From Candidatus Dormiibacterota bacterium (lineage in GTDB: Bacteria > Chloroflexota > Dormibacteria > Aeolococcales > Aeolococcaceae): a stretch of DNA of 35,050 nt. The notes below the pieces were generated by a model. It was not told the origin of the DNA, ran no database searches, and saw nothing but the letters and a program-made list of their open reading frames with translations. The position numbers and the translations under genes were made by a program. Below are positions 24,742 through 31,998 of the stretch, piece after piece; positions within the stretch are counted from its first letter, which is position 1, and every line of letters starts with the position of its first letter. The stretch covers positions 1,662 through 36,711 of the forward strand of contig PKYW01000011.1 of the NCBI GenBank assembly GCA_003132805.1, read 5' to 3'.

Positions 24742-24750
24742 CGGACATTC

Positions 24751-25701
24751 GTGCTGAGCGAGCGTCAATCAACGTCGGCCGCGGTCAACGGGATGACCGC
24801 GCCGGAAGACCGCTGCGGTTTCGGCCTGGCGTTCGAGCGTCCGACCATCGATTGCCCTGCCTTCCAGCGGAGCCAGTTCATCGCCGCAACGTCCTATGGA
24901 AAGCCGCTTGGCACGCACGTCGCATGCGCCCATCTCGCGGTCGGCGAGTTGAGCACGAATCAGTTCTATCCCCGCTGCTCACTCGGCGCCGCGCCCGACA
25001 GGATGCGCTGGCTCGGCATGATGGGACCGGCGCGCCTGGAGGTGCAGCGGGCACTCGGCGCAGAGTTCGAGCGCCAGCACCCGGATGCGCTGAGGAAGCT
25101 GATCGCAGCCAAGGCAGCCGCACTCGCGTCGCCGGACAGCCGATCCAGCCGCCTGGCGCTCGCCGCGGTGGTTCGCGAGTTCGTCGACGAGTTCGGGGCG
25201 TTCGTGAGCACGCATGCGACTCGAATCCAGGAGCTCGGGTTTTCAGCAAGCGATCTCACCGACCGTGCCGCAGTCGTGCTCGCCGAGTGGCAGCGCAGCT
25301 CGCGTCTGGACCTCCCGCGCGGCGACGGACAGCCGCCCCGGCGACCCGATGCGCTGGAACCCCTGACCGATGGTGCTCAGGTGTCTGGCGCGGTCACCAT
25401 CTCGCGCTCCGCAAACCCGGCGTCGTTGACCCTCGTCGGAAGCATCGACCAGACCAACCTCAGCGCTATCGATGCGGCGCTGACGGATGCGATGGCCGCC
25501 GGAGAGGTGGTCAGGATCGACCTCTCCGACGTGACCTTCTGTTCCGTTGCCGGCCTGCGCCTGCTCGTCCGCGCCGCCAAGAGCGGAACGGTCACATTGG
25601 ACGGCATGCAGCCGCAGTTGCAGCGCGCGCTGGCAGCAGCAGGGCTGACGGGCGCCGGCGCGGTTGCGTCGTCAATCACCGATCTCGAGGTGGCAAGTTG
25701 A
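24751..25701 (+). CDS. Cys-containing sensor domain fused to STAS (anti-sigma antagonist-like)
   Basis: A 316-residue protein. The C-terminal domain (about 212-312) is STAS, as in SpoIIAA/RsbV antagonists: LTLVGSIDQTNLSAIDAAL, then VRIDLSDVTFCSVAGLRLLVRAA. The usual DS[ST]G phosphoserine motif reads CSVAG, so normal RsbW-type phosphorylation looks impossible. The N-terminal part (about 20-200) is a domain I do not recognise, with C22, C35, C59, H61 and C76 in conserved-looking contexts (IDCPAF, HVACAHLA, YPRCSLG) and a helical second half; metal or redox sensing is a guess. Its stop overlaps the TTG of the RsbA-like gene, so the two are probably made together and may bind each other. Confidence 0.75.
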   Translation: MLSERQSTSAAVNGMTAPEDRCGFGLAFERPTIDCPAFQRSQFIAATSYGKPLGTHVACAHLAVGELSTNQFYPRCSLGAAPDRMRWLGMMGPARLEVQRALGAEFERQHPDALRKLIAAKAAALASPDSRSSRLALAAVVREFVDEFGAFVSTHATRIQELGFSASDLTDRAAVVLAEWQRSSRLDLPRGDGQPPRRPDALEPLTDGAQVSGAVTISRSANPASLTLVGSIDQTNLSAIDAALTDAMAAGEVVRIDLSDVTFCSVAGLRLLVRAAKSGTVTLDGMQPQLQRALAAAGLTGAGAVASSITDLEVAS

Positions 25702-26675
25702 CGAGCGGTCGCCCAGTCCCGGACTTCAGGCATGAAGCGATGCTGTACGAGGGGCAGGGACAGTTCCTCGAACGCGTCGCTGCCTTTGTCATCGATGGGC
25801 TCACCGCCGGGGAGGCGGCGCTGGTCATGGTGAGTGCCGAGAAGATCGACGCACTCCGTGACCGCATCGGCGCTACTGGCGATGGACTCGTCGAATATCG
25901 CGATATGGGCGTGGTCGGCGCCAACCCGGCACGGATCATTCCCGCATGGGATGAGTTCGCGCTTGCCCAGGAGCGACGGGGAGCCGTTCGCATCCGCGGT
26001 GTGGGCGAGCCGATCTGGCCGGGACGCGTGGCAGCGCAATTGGAAGAGTGCCACTGGCACGAGGCGTTGATCAACACGGCCTTTGCGCACGTGCGGGGCT
26101 TCTGGCTCGTCTGCCCCTATGACGTGGCAGCCCTTGACCCGGATGTCGTTCTCGAGGCCCGATATACCCATCCCCTGGTCAGTGACGGCGCAGCGCCCGA
26201 ATCGCTTCGGGTGAACGCGCTGGCCGCGGAATTTGTCGCACCCACCACGCCGCTGTCCTCATCGCTGCCGCAGCCCGACAGCGCCGCCGTCATCGAGATT
26301 GCCTTCGACGCCGGTACCGTGGGGGAGGTGCGAGCGCTGGTGGCGGCCGAAGGTGCAGGCGCAGGGCTACTGCGCTCCCGGCTCGAGGACCTGATCCTCG
26401 CGGTGAGTGAGGTTGCGACCAACAGCATCGATCATGGCGGGGGCGGCGGTGTCGCGCGCATCTGGATCGACGACGGCGACGTGGTCTGCGAGGTTGCCGA
26501 TCGCGGAGTGATCAATGATCCACTTGTCGATCGGCGGCAGCCGGGCGACGACCTGTCAGGCCCGCGCGGGCTCTGGACGGTGAACCAGCTGTGCGACCTC
26601 GTTCAGGTGCGCTCGTCGCGGGAGAGCGGATCAGTGGTGCGCCTGCGCGTGCATGCGGGTCGCCGTCTGGCATGA
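25698..26675 (+). CDS. RsbA-like MEDS sensor / anti-sigma ATPase
   Basis: A 325-residue protein. The N-terminal half (about 10-165: FRHEAMLYEGQGQFLERVAAFVIDGLTAGEAALVMVS ... WPGRVAAQLEECHWHEALINTAF) is a MEDS (DcmR-type) sensory domain. The C-terminal part (about 195-322) is a GHKL ATPase of the RsbW type: LEDLILAVSEVATNSIDHGGGGG (N box), VCEVADRGVINDP (G1) and GPRGLWTVNQLCDLVQV (G2). This architecture is known as the RsbA-type anti-sigma regulator. The start is TTG at 25698, overlapping the STAS stop; the long in-frame extension upstream lies under the STAS gene and is rejected. It probably binds the STAS protein and a sigma factor encoded elsewhere. Confidence 0.88.
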   Translation: MTSGRPVPDFRHEAMLYEGQGQFLERVAAFVIDGLTAGEAALVMVSAEKIDALRDRIGATGDGLVEYRDMGVVGANPARIIPAWDEFALAQERRGAVRIRGVGEPIWPGRVAAQLEECHWHEALINTAFAHVRGFWLVCPYDVAALDPDVVLEARYTHPLVSDGAAPESLRVNALAAEFVAPTTPLSSSLPQPDSAAVIEIAFDAGTVGEVRALVAAEGAGAGLLRSRLEDLILAVSEVATNSIDHGGGGGVARIWIDDGDVVCEVADRGVINDPLVDRRQPGDDLSGPRGLWTVNQLCDLVQVRSSRESGSVVRLRVHAGRRLA

Positions 26676-26739
26676 CGCCGCGAACGCCGCGACACTCATG
26701 ACTCGCGCGGCCGCAGGCGAGGGCGCCGGTGCGGGCAGG

Positions 26740-27048
26740 ATGCTGAATCTCGACAAACCCCTCTACACGATTGGCATCACCGCGGAAATCCTTGCCACGC
26801 ATACGCGGACGCTCATGATGTATGAGCACCTGGGACTTGTTGTGCCGAGTCGCACGGCCACCAACCGGCGGCTCTACTCACAGCGCGAGATCATCACGCT
26901 CGGTGCGATCCAGCGCTTGACTCGGGGCTACGGCCTCAACCTCATCAGCGCGCGTTCGCTGATCCTCTGTCTGCAGTTGCTCGACGCCCACGGCATCCCG
27001 CGTCCCGCGGAGCTCGTCGACATCGACATCGAGCACGTCAAGATCTGA
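26740..27048 (+). CDS. HspR-like MerR-family regulator (copy 1)
   Basis: A 102-residue protein made almost only of a MerR winged-helix domain: LYTIGITAEILATHTRTLMMYEHLGLVVPSRTATNRRLYSQREIITLGAIQRL, then a short helical tail without a long coiled coil or ligand domain. The motif order resembles HspR. The paralogue at 30868-31176 is roughly 70% identical, and similarity begins exactly at this ATG, so I prefer it to the in-frame ATGs at 26698 and 26653; none has a clear ribosome site. It follows the RsbA-like gene on the same strand. Its 3' end lies 3 bases from the convergent zinc-ribbon gene. It is a candidate binder of the island's palindromes (inference). Confidence 0.82.
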   Translation: MLNLDKPLYTIGITAEILATHTRTLMMYEHLGLVVPSRTATNRRLYSQREIITLGAIQRLTRGYGLNLISARSLILCLQLLDAHGIPRPAELVDIDIEHVKI

Positions 27049-27051
27049 AGC

Positions 27052-27258
27052 TCAGACGATCCTCGCGTTCGCGGTGGCCTTGGGATGACGGAAGAAACGC
27101 ACTCGGCACCGGGCACACCGGAAGAGGAGTCGCAGTCCCATCCGGCCGAGCACCTCGGTCAGGCGCGAGTCGCACTGCGGGCAGGTTGCGGCCTCCTGGA
27201 GCCATTCGTCGGGAACCGGCTTCGCGTCGAGCTGGACCGGCTTGTATCTACGTGGCAC
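27052..27258 (-). CDS. Small zinc-ribbon protein (copy 1)
   Basis: A 68-residue basic protein with a four-cysteine zinc ribbon: CPQC at residues 26-29 and CARC at 48-51, around a GRMGLRLLFRC strand. The N-terminus (RRYKPVQLDAKPV) and ribbon are shared with the paralogue at 31330-31533 (about 70% identical). The GTG start at 27258 has a perfect GGAGGT 6-7 bases upstream. Function unknown; size and charge suit binding to nucleic acid or RNA polymerase. Both copies lie beside an HspR-like MerR gene. Confidence 0.82.
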   Translation of the reverse strand: MPRRYKPVQLDAKPVPDEWLQEAATCPQCDSRLTEVLGRMGLRLLFRCARCRVRFFRHPKATANARIV

Positions 27259-27317
27259 CAGGTCACCTCCGGCTGATCCCGCTCAGGCGACGGATTGCCT
27301 GAGGAACGAGCTGTCAG

Positions 27318-27347
27318 CTATCAGTAAAGTTGATAGTGATACTACCA
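27318..27347. promoter_or_regulatory. Tandem CTATCA/TGATAG operator upstream of zinc-ribbon 1 (site B)
   Basis: Three half-sites in a row: CTATCA (27318-27323), N7, TGATAG (27331-27336), N5, CTACCA (27342-27347). The first two form a perfect 6-bp inverted repeat; the last two give the other layout with one mismatch. It is about 60 bases upstream of the zinc-ribbon 1 start. Read leftward, CACTATCA-N7-TGATAG is identical in layout to the zinc-ribbon 2 upstream region. The 146-base gap 27259-27404 holds no gene. Confidence 0.6.
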
Positions 27348-27404
27348 TACTTTCCCTGACAGCTGGGTCAGCCGGGGATCAGCCGGTCGAAGTGCCGGAC
27401 GCGC

Positions 27405-28154
27405 CTACTGCTCGATCTGATCGGACCGGTCGCGAAAGCGTGCCACCGCCTCGGAGATCGTCTCTTCGAGGTATCGATAGAAGAGCTGACGCTGGGAGAT
27501 GTCGATCGCAGCCTCCACATCCTGACCGTCACGGCGCCGGGCGATCCACGGCGGAACCCCGCCGGCGACCGCCTCGCATCCCACTCGCACGTGGACGAGC
27601 GAGTCGTCGTCCTCGGCGACATGGAGCGTCACGTTGAGGACTGGGCCGGTGTGTTCGACGAGGCGCCAGCTCCGCTCCCACCGGGCATTGCGATGAAAGT
27701 CGTGCGCGCGCCTCGCGACGTTGTCGGAGATCACGCTCTCTCCAGGCCGAGCAGCACGCGCGAGCAGTGTCCGGATGTCCCGGTCGATGTCGCGGCCAAT
27801 CCAATCGACGAGCGACGGCGCACGATCGTCGACGTCCGGATGTCCGCTCGGATCGCGTGAGAGCTCACCGATCGCCTGCACTGTTCCGGCGTGGCGGCGG
27901 CAGTAGGTGTTCCCTCCGAGCGAGATGGCGTGAGCAGGGCAGATCGTCACCGCGCAGGAGCGTTCCCGGCGGTCGCGATACGCGCAGAGCTGCGCGGTCT
28001 GATTGGCGCAGCCGCGCATCGTGCACGCGATACCGGTCGCGACCGGAGCGGGAGGCGCGGCGTGCTCCCTGCGGCGAAACAACGCGGTTGCGGGAAGGGC
28101 GCCAAGCCGCCGGAGCGCGCTCGCATCCTTCTGCGGGGTCTCGACAGTCACCAC
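27405..28154 (-). CDS. Cys/His-rich zinc-finger protein of unknown function
   Basis: A 249-residue protein I do not recognise. Residues 44-88 hold an ordered set of ligands: C44, C49, C57, C67, C72, H75, C85, H88 (C-x4-C-x7-C-x9-C-x4-C-x2-H-x9-C-x2-H), resembling a double-zinc B-box-like finger. A central part (about 105-150) is helical and charged; the last part (about 160-235) looks like an alpha/beta domain (GPVLNVTLHVAEDDDSLVHVRVGCEAV). No signal peptide or membrane helix is present. The start is GTG at 28154 with GGAGG about 10 bases before it. It has the same orientation as zinc-ribbon 1 but is separated from it by site B. Confidence 0.65.
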   Translation of the reverse strand: MVTVETPQKDASALRRLGALPATALFRRREHAAPPAPVATGIACTMRGCANQTAQLCAYRDRRERSCAVTICPAHAISLGGNTYCRRHAGTVQAIGELSRDPSGHPDVDDRAPSLVDWIGRDIDRDIRTLLARAARPGESVISDNVARRAHDFHRNARWERSWRLVEHTGPVLNVTLHVAEDDDSLVHVRVGCEAVAGGVPPWIARRRDGQDVEAAIDISQRQLFYRYLEETISEAVARFRDRSDQIEQ

Positions 28155-28287
28155 AGTGTTCGTCCTCCAGGTCCCACTCTCGACGCGGCCACCCTCGTTC
28201 GCGCGTCCTTGGCTAATCAGACGTCACCGGCGGCATCCTCGTGCTCTCGTGCGACGGTTTGCGATCCAGGCGTTGACGCCCGGTCAC

Positions 28288-28302
28288 GCGGCGCAACGCC
28301 GC
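28288..28302. terminator. Short GC hairpin after the coiled-coil gene
   Basis: GCGGCG (28288-28293), CAA loop, CGCCGC (28297-28302): a perfect 6-bp stem 9 bases beyond the stop of the leftward gene ending at 28311. There is no U-tract. The gap 28155-28310 otherwise holds only the ribosome site of the next leftward gene. Confidence 0.3.
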
Positions 28303-28310
28303 TCCCGCGG

Positions 28311-28688
28311 TTATGCGGAGTCGGTGACGGTACCCGCCGAAAGCTGATCCGTCCGTGTCTTCCAGAACGCCAGGCGGCGCTCGAAGCGCGCTGCTTCGGC
28401 CTTCAGGACCTTGAGATCCGTGTCCTTCACCTCCGACTCCGCCTCACCATCCATCGAGGTCACGCCACGCTCTGCAACGTCGAGCAGCTTGCGTTTGAAG
28501 TCGAGCAGCTCCGCGTAGACCTTGGACCAGTGCAACGCGTCGTCCACATATGCGGTGTCCTCGTTCTCACCGTCGAGCAGACGCTCCGGTTCGACGGCGT
28601 CGAGCGCCGCGTTCTGCGCCTCGACGTGATCAGGGGCCGGCTTCGCGCCCCTCTCCGCCCCTGCATCCTTGTTCATGGTGTCGCTCAT
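28311..28688 (-). CDS. Small acidic coiled-coil protein, last gene of the HK2 operon
   Basis: A 125-residue, highly charged protein, mostly helical; about residues 45-110 (WSKVYAELLDFKRKLLDVAERG ... DTDLKVLKAEAARFERRLAFWKTR) should form a helical hairpin or coiled coil. I recognise no family. Its ATG (28686-28688) overlaps the RR2 stop, with AAGGTGG just upstream. Translational coupling to a receiver-only regulator suggests a binding partner or output of RR2 (inference). Confidence 0.7.
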   Translation of the reverse strand: MSDTMNKDAGAERGAKPAPDHVEAQNAALDAVEPERLLDGENEDTAYVDDALHWSKVYAELLDFKRKLLDVAERGVTSMDGEAESEVKDTDLKVLKAEAARFERRLAFWKTRTDQLSAGTVTDSA

Positions 28689-29068
28689 GAGACCCACCTT
28701 CGGGTGGCCTCAGCGAGAACGGCGGGCGGTGTGTGCGCTTTGATGAGGTAATGGTGGGCACCGAGCTCGCGGCCGCGTTCCATCAGCTCGGGTTCGCTGT
28801 AGTTCGTGAGGATGACGACCGGGATGCGGGCCGTGGCCGGCGCGGCGCGGAGTTGTCGCAGGACATCGAACCCGTGCATCTCGGGCAGCCCGAGGTCGAG
28901 ATAGATGAGATCCGGCGAGTCGGCCCCGGCACGGGCGATGGCCTCGGCACCGGAGTGCGCCGTGATGACGTGGAAGCCGTGGGCCGTCAGCTGCATCTCG
29001 TACATCGTGGCCACATCGACATCGTCGTCGACGAGCAGCAGCAGAATTCCCATTGACCCATCATTCAT
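28685..29068 (-). CDS. Receiver-only response regulator (RR2)
   Basis: A 127-residue CheY-like protein with the acidic cluster D14-D15-D16 (LLLVDDD), phospho-acceptor D58 (IYLDLGLPEMHG), switch threonine (VVILTNYSEPEL) and lysine (YLIKAH). There is no output domain. The ATG at 29068 has GGGAG 6-7 bases upstream and overlaps the HK2 stop by 8 bases; an ATG at 29053 is an alternative. It is more divergent from RR1 and RR3 than they are from each other. HK2, upstream in the same operon, is its likely kinase. Confidence 0.92.
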   Translation of the reverse strand: MNDGSMGILLLLVDDDVDVATMYEMQLTAHGFHVITAHSGAEAIARAGADSPDLIYLDLGLPEMHGFDVLRQLRAAPATARIPVVILTNYSEPELMERGRELGAHHYLIKAHTPPAVLAEATRRWVS

Positions 29069-30893
29069 GGTCTCTCCCCGCTGGCCGTTTGCGTCCGCGC
29101 GGCAGCCGCAGGGTGAATGTACTCCCTTCGCCAGGTCGGGACGTGACCTCGATTTCTCCGCCCTGGGCCTGAGCGAGACCCCGCGACAGGTGGAGGCCGA
29201 GGCCGGTGCCCTGAATGCCGGCCGCGATGGCGCCCTGCAGACGGCCGAAGGGTTGAAACAACTTCGAGAGGTCCTCCTTCGCGATGCCATCACCCTGGTC
29301 GGTCACGTCCACCGCGACCCATCCGGGCTCGTCGCGCACGGTCACCGTGACGTGCGCGGAGCCCGTCGAGTACTTCAGCGCGTTGGAGATGAGGTTGCGA
29401 AGGATGGTCTCGACCTGCTCGGGGTCGGCCCGCAAACGAATGCGCCGCGACGATTTGACGCTGACGATACGGGGCGCCTGGCCGGTGGCTGTGGCGGCGG
29501 CCGAGGCGGCCACCGCGCGCGCCAGCGCCACCAGGTCCACGTCGGTGGCGTGTTGACCCCGAGTGCGGATCTCCATGCGACTGGTGGTCAGCATGCGGTC
29601 GACGAGCTCGCTCATGTGACGCATCCGCCCCGTCATCAAAGGCACGACCTTGGCTGCGGGGCCGGGCAACTCGCCGAGTGAGCCCTCCTCCAGCATGGAG
29701 AGATAACCGCTCACCAGCGTGATCGGCGCACGGAGCTCGTGCGACGCGAGCTGCAGGAACTCGGACTTCTGCCGGTCCAGTGCTGCCATCCGTTGCGCGT
29801 GCGCCTCGAGCCGGTCGAGCTCGGCAGCCTGGAGGCCCTGAGCGCGCTGTTCCGCCGCATACCCCTGCCAGACCAGGGCTGACGAGCGCGCGGCGAGACG
29901 CATGATCCACTCGTCCTGGTCGCTGAAGCGTGTCTGCGAATTCCACGCGGCCAGGATTCCCAGCGGCACTGCGGCGGTGCGCCAAGGCACGGCGAGGAGG
30001 TCGCGAGCCTCGAGCCGCGCGAGCATCGAGCCGGGGTCGAGCGCGACGTGTGGCTCGGACCGGCCTAATCGCAACGCCTCGCCTGCGAAGAGAAGCTGAG
30101 ACAGATCCGGGTCGCTCTTGGAATCCAGCACCCTGGCCGGGGCCGCGCTCGCCGCGTCGGTGGCGAGTGGGCGTTGGAGCGGTACCAGTTCAGTGCCCGT
30201 CAGCTGCCAGAAGCCGGCGCGCTCGGCTGCTACCAGACCTGCCACGGTTTCGCTCATCTTCTCGAAGAACGTCGCGGGATCGAGGCTCGAGGCGACGTGC
30301 CGGGACATCTGAGTCAGTGAGTCGACACCTCGGCGCTGCGCGTTGCGCACCTGCTCGACGAGACGGGCGTTGCGCAGCGCGAGGACTGCGAGCAATCCGA
30401 CCTGTTGGAGCCCTTCCAGCTCCCCCGGCACGAACGGTCGGTCGCTCCTCCGGCTCAGGATCAGCACCGCCCCGACCGTGTCGCCGAGGGAGAGCGGAAC
30501 GATGGCGGTGTGATGCATCACCAGCAGTGCTGGAGCGAGGCTGGGATCCGCAGCACCGGATTCACCGAGACTCCCGCCAAGTTGGATCTGTCCCGTCTTC
30601 ACCGCTTGGTCGAGCAGCGGCTGCCGGCTCAGCCAGGTCAGCGGGTACTCCTGCCCGACGAAGTCCGGTGGTCCACCGCGCTGGTAGCTGGCCTCGACGC
30701 GCAGCACGTCCTGGTCAAGGCTCGTGAGCGTGCAGCGATCGACATCGATGTTCTCTGCGGCGAAGCGCACGAGGCGCTCCATGATCTGATGCGCGTCACC
30801 GCGCGAGACGAGATCCGGCTCGATCGACCCGGCGAAATTGGCCGTCTCCGGCGGGCCCGGGCCCAGGTCAGAGTCGAACGTGGTCGATGTCAA
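29061..30893 (-). CDS. Cytoplasmic two-GAF sensor histidine kinase (HK2)
   Basis: About 610 residues without membrane helices. There are two GAF domains (about 20-185 and 205-355), a helical linker, HisKA with the phospho-acceptor His near 385 (QLASHELRAPITLVSGYLSML) and HATPase_c with LRNLISNALKYSTGSAH, VDVTDQGDGIAKEDLSKLFQPF and GTGLGLHLSRGLAQAQGGE. I chose TTG 30893, with GGAG about 10 bases upstream, because the frame opens at 30974 deep inside the MerR gene; TTG 30902 is also possible. It overlaps the end of MerR copy 2 by about 26 bases and the start of RR2 by 8, so MerR2-HK2-RR2-coiled coil form one leftward operon. Confidence 0.9.
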   Translation of the reverse strand: MTSTTFDSDLGPGPPETANFAGSIEPDLVSRGDAHQIMERLVRFAAENIDVDRCTLTSLDQDVLRVEASYQRGGPPDFVGQEYPLTWLSRQPLLDQAVKTGQIQLGGSLGESGAADPSLAPALLVMHHTAIVPLSLGDTVGAVLILSRRSDRPFVPGELEGLQQVGLLAVLALRNARLVEQVRNAQRRGVDSLTQMSRHVASSLDPATFFEKMSETVAGLVAAERAGFWQLTGTELVPLQRPLATDAASAAPARVLDSKSDPDLSQLLFAGEALRLGRSEPHVALDPGSMLARLEARDLLAVPWRTAAVPLGILAAWNSQTRFSDQDEWIMRLAARSSALVWQGYAAEQRAQGLQAAELDRLEAHAQRMAALDRQKSEFLQLASHELRAPITLVSGYLSMLEEGSLGELPGPAAKVVPLMTGRMRHMSELVDRMLTTSRMEIRTRGQHATDVDLVALARAVAASAAATATGQAPRIVSVKSSRRIRLRADPEQVETILRNLISNALKYSTGSAHVTVTVRDEPGWVAVDVTDQGDGIAKEDLSKLFQPFGRLQGAIAAGIQGTGLGLHLSRGLAQAQGGEIEVTSRPGEGSTFTLRLPRGRKRPAGRDHE

Positions 30894-31176
30894 TGTCGGC
30901 AAGCTCCGGCGGCCGGGGAATGCCGTGTGCGTCGAGGAGTTGCAGGCACTTGATGACGTATCGCGCTCCCGCAATATTCAATCCATGCTGACGCGTGAGG
31001 CGTTGAATTGCGCCGAGCGTCAGAACGTCGCGCTGCGAATAGCGGCGCCGATTTGTTGCCGTCCGCTCCGGCACCCCGAGCCCCATGGTCTCGTACATCA
31101 TCAGTGTGCGCGGATGACTCGCGAGGATCTCGGCGGCGACACTGATCGTGTAGAGCGGCTTGTCAAGGTCGAGCAT
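30868..31176 (-). CDS. HspR-like MerR-family regulator (copy 2)
   Basis: A 102-residue MerR-type winged-helix protein (LYTISVAAEILASHPRTLMMYETMGLGVPERTATNRRRYSQRDVLTLGAIQRL), roughly 70% identical over its whole length to copy 1 at 26740-27048. Similarity starts at the ATG at 31176 in both; a longer frame to 31245 is possible. It has no effector domain. It follows zinc-ribbon 2 on the same strand and overlaps HK2, so this copy is tied by operon structure to a two-component system, whereas copy 1 follows the partner-switch genes. Confidence 0.85.
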   Translation of the reverse strand: MLDLDKPLYTISVAAEILASHPRTLMMYETMGLGVPERTATNRRRYSQRDVLTLGAIQRLTRQHGLNIAGARYVIKCLQLLDAHGIPRPPELADIDIDHVRL

Positions 31177-31329
31177 CCGCTCGGACGTGGGGACGGTGGT
31201 CTCAGCAGGCAACCGATCGACCCGGCGCTGTACCTCGACGAGCACAGCGCTCTAGCGTGCGTAAACGACTGACGTGGCTCTCCAACGTGAGAGCGATTTT
31301 ACCGGTCAACCGGCGCAGCGTTCGACGCG

Positions 31330-31533
31330 TCAGACCAGACCTGCGCTCGCCGCCGTGCGCTGGCGGAAGAACTGGACGCGGCACCGGTCGCAACGAAAGA
31401 CGAGCCGGAGTCCCATCCGCCCGAGCACCTGCGTGATCCTGGAACTGCACTGAGGGCATGTCGCTGCCTCCGCCAGATATGGTCCCTCGACGGGTTTGAC
31501 ATCGAGCTGGATCGGCTTGTATTTGCGAGCCAT
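31330..31533 (-). CDS. Small zinc-ribbon protein (copy 2)
   Basis: A 67-residue paralogue of the protein at 27052-27258, with CPQC (26-29) and CDRC (48-51) and the same basic N-terminus (KYKPIQLDVKPV). The ATG at 31533 is preceded by a perfect GGAGGT with a 5-base spacer, a strong ribosome site. It is first in the leftward operon zinc-ribbon 2, MerR2, HK2, RR2, coiled coil; site C lies upstream. Function unknown. Confidence 0.82.
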   Translation of the reverse strand: MARKYKPIQLDVKPVEGPYLAEAATCPQCSSRITQVLGRMGLRLVFRCDRCRVQFFRQRTAASAGLV

Positions 31534-31602
31534 CGAGTACCTCCAAGTGGTGCGGCGGCGGGTCGCTCGGGGAGACTCTCGTGAACCCCTGCTTGGAAGA
31601 TC

Positions 31603-31638
31603 CTATCACAAAACGTGATAGTGCTGATATTGCTATCA
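31603..31638. promoter_or_regulatory. Divergent operator cluster upstream of zinc-ribbon 2 (site C)
   Basis: CTATCA (31603-31608), N7, TGATAG (31616-31621): a perfect inverted repeat, 7 bp if the C/G next to the spacer is counted. A second CTATCA follows at 31633-31638. It serves a divergent gap: zinc-ribbon 2 starts at 31533 leftward and the small membrane protein at 31646 rightward. TATCAT (31634-31639) ends 6 bases before that ATG, which would suit a -10 for a leaderless message. Confidence 0.6.
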
Positions 31639-31645
31639 TGGTGCC

Positions 31646-31816
31646 ATGCCTGAGTTGGTCACCCCGAGGCACGATCAGATGGGTCGATCGCGGATCGCGC
31701 CGCGCGCGTTGCGCCGTCGCCGGAGGCTCGATCTTCGAAGGCTGGCGACCGGCGCCGCGCTGTTCATCGCTGTCGCCTGGACCATCTTCTTCGGAGTGGG
31801 GATCGTTCTCCGCTAG
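31646..31816 (+). CDS. Small single-span membrane protein
   Basis: A 56-residue frame: a basic first part (arginine-rich, ALRRRRRLDLRRL) followed by one hydrophobic helix (about 36-55, TGAALFIAVAWTIFFGVGIVL), a typical N-in single-span small protein. No ribosome site precedes the ATG, but a -10-like TATCAT ends 6 bases upstream, so it may be leaderless. It stands before RR3 and HK3 on the same strand. The charge pattern supports coding; function unknown. The 182 bases after it (31817-31998) show no gene. Confidence 0.5.
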   Translation: MPELVTPRHDQMGRSRIAPRALRRRRRLDLRRLATGAALFIAVAWTIFFGVGIVLR

Positions 31817-31998
31817 TCCAGCCGGGGTCGTCGCGAGACGCGCTTGCCGGATTCGAGCCGATGAATTCGCGTACCAGGCCGGGCTCTTGAACTCCCCCAA
31901 GGTTTGTCTGCTACCGTACCGAATCAGGCGTTCATATTCGATGGGAGCGGAATCCAACGGCCACTGAGCACTACGGAGCGGAGGAGGACGTCAAAGTC

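Noticed and set aside
24720-25697. Long N-terminal extension in frame with the RsbA-like gene
   Set aside because: It lies over the STAS gene in another frame, is arginine/proline-rich without domains, and the TTG at 25698 overlapping the STAS stop is a natural start.
31202-31957. 251-codon open frame on the - strand across sites C and zinc-ribbon 2
   Set aside because: It overlaps a well-supported zinc-ribbon gene in another frame and crosses a divergent promoter; composition is shadow-like.
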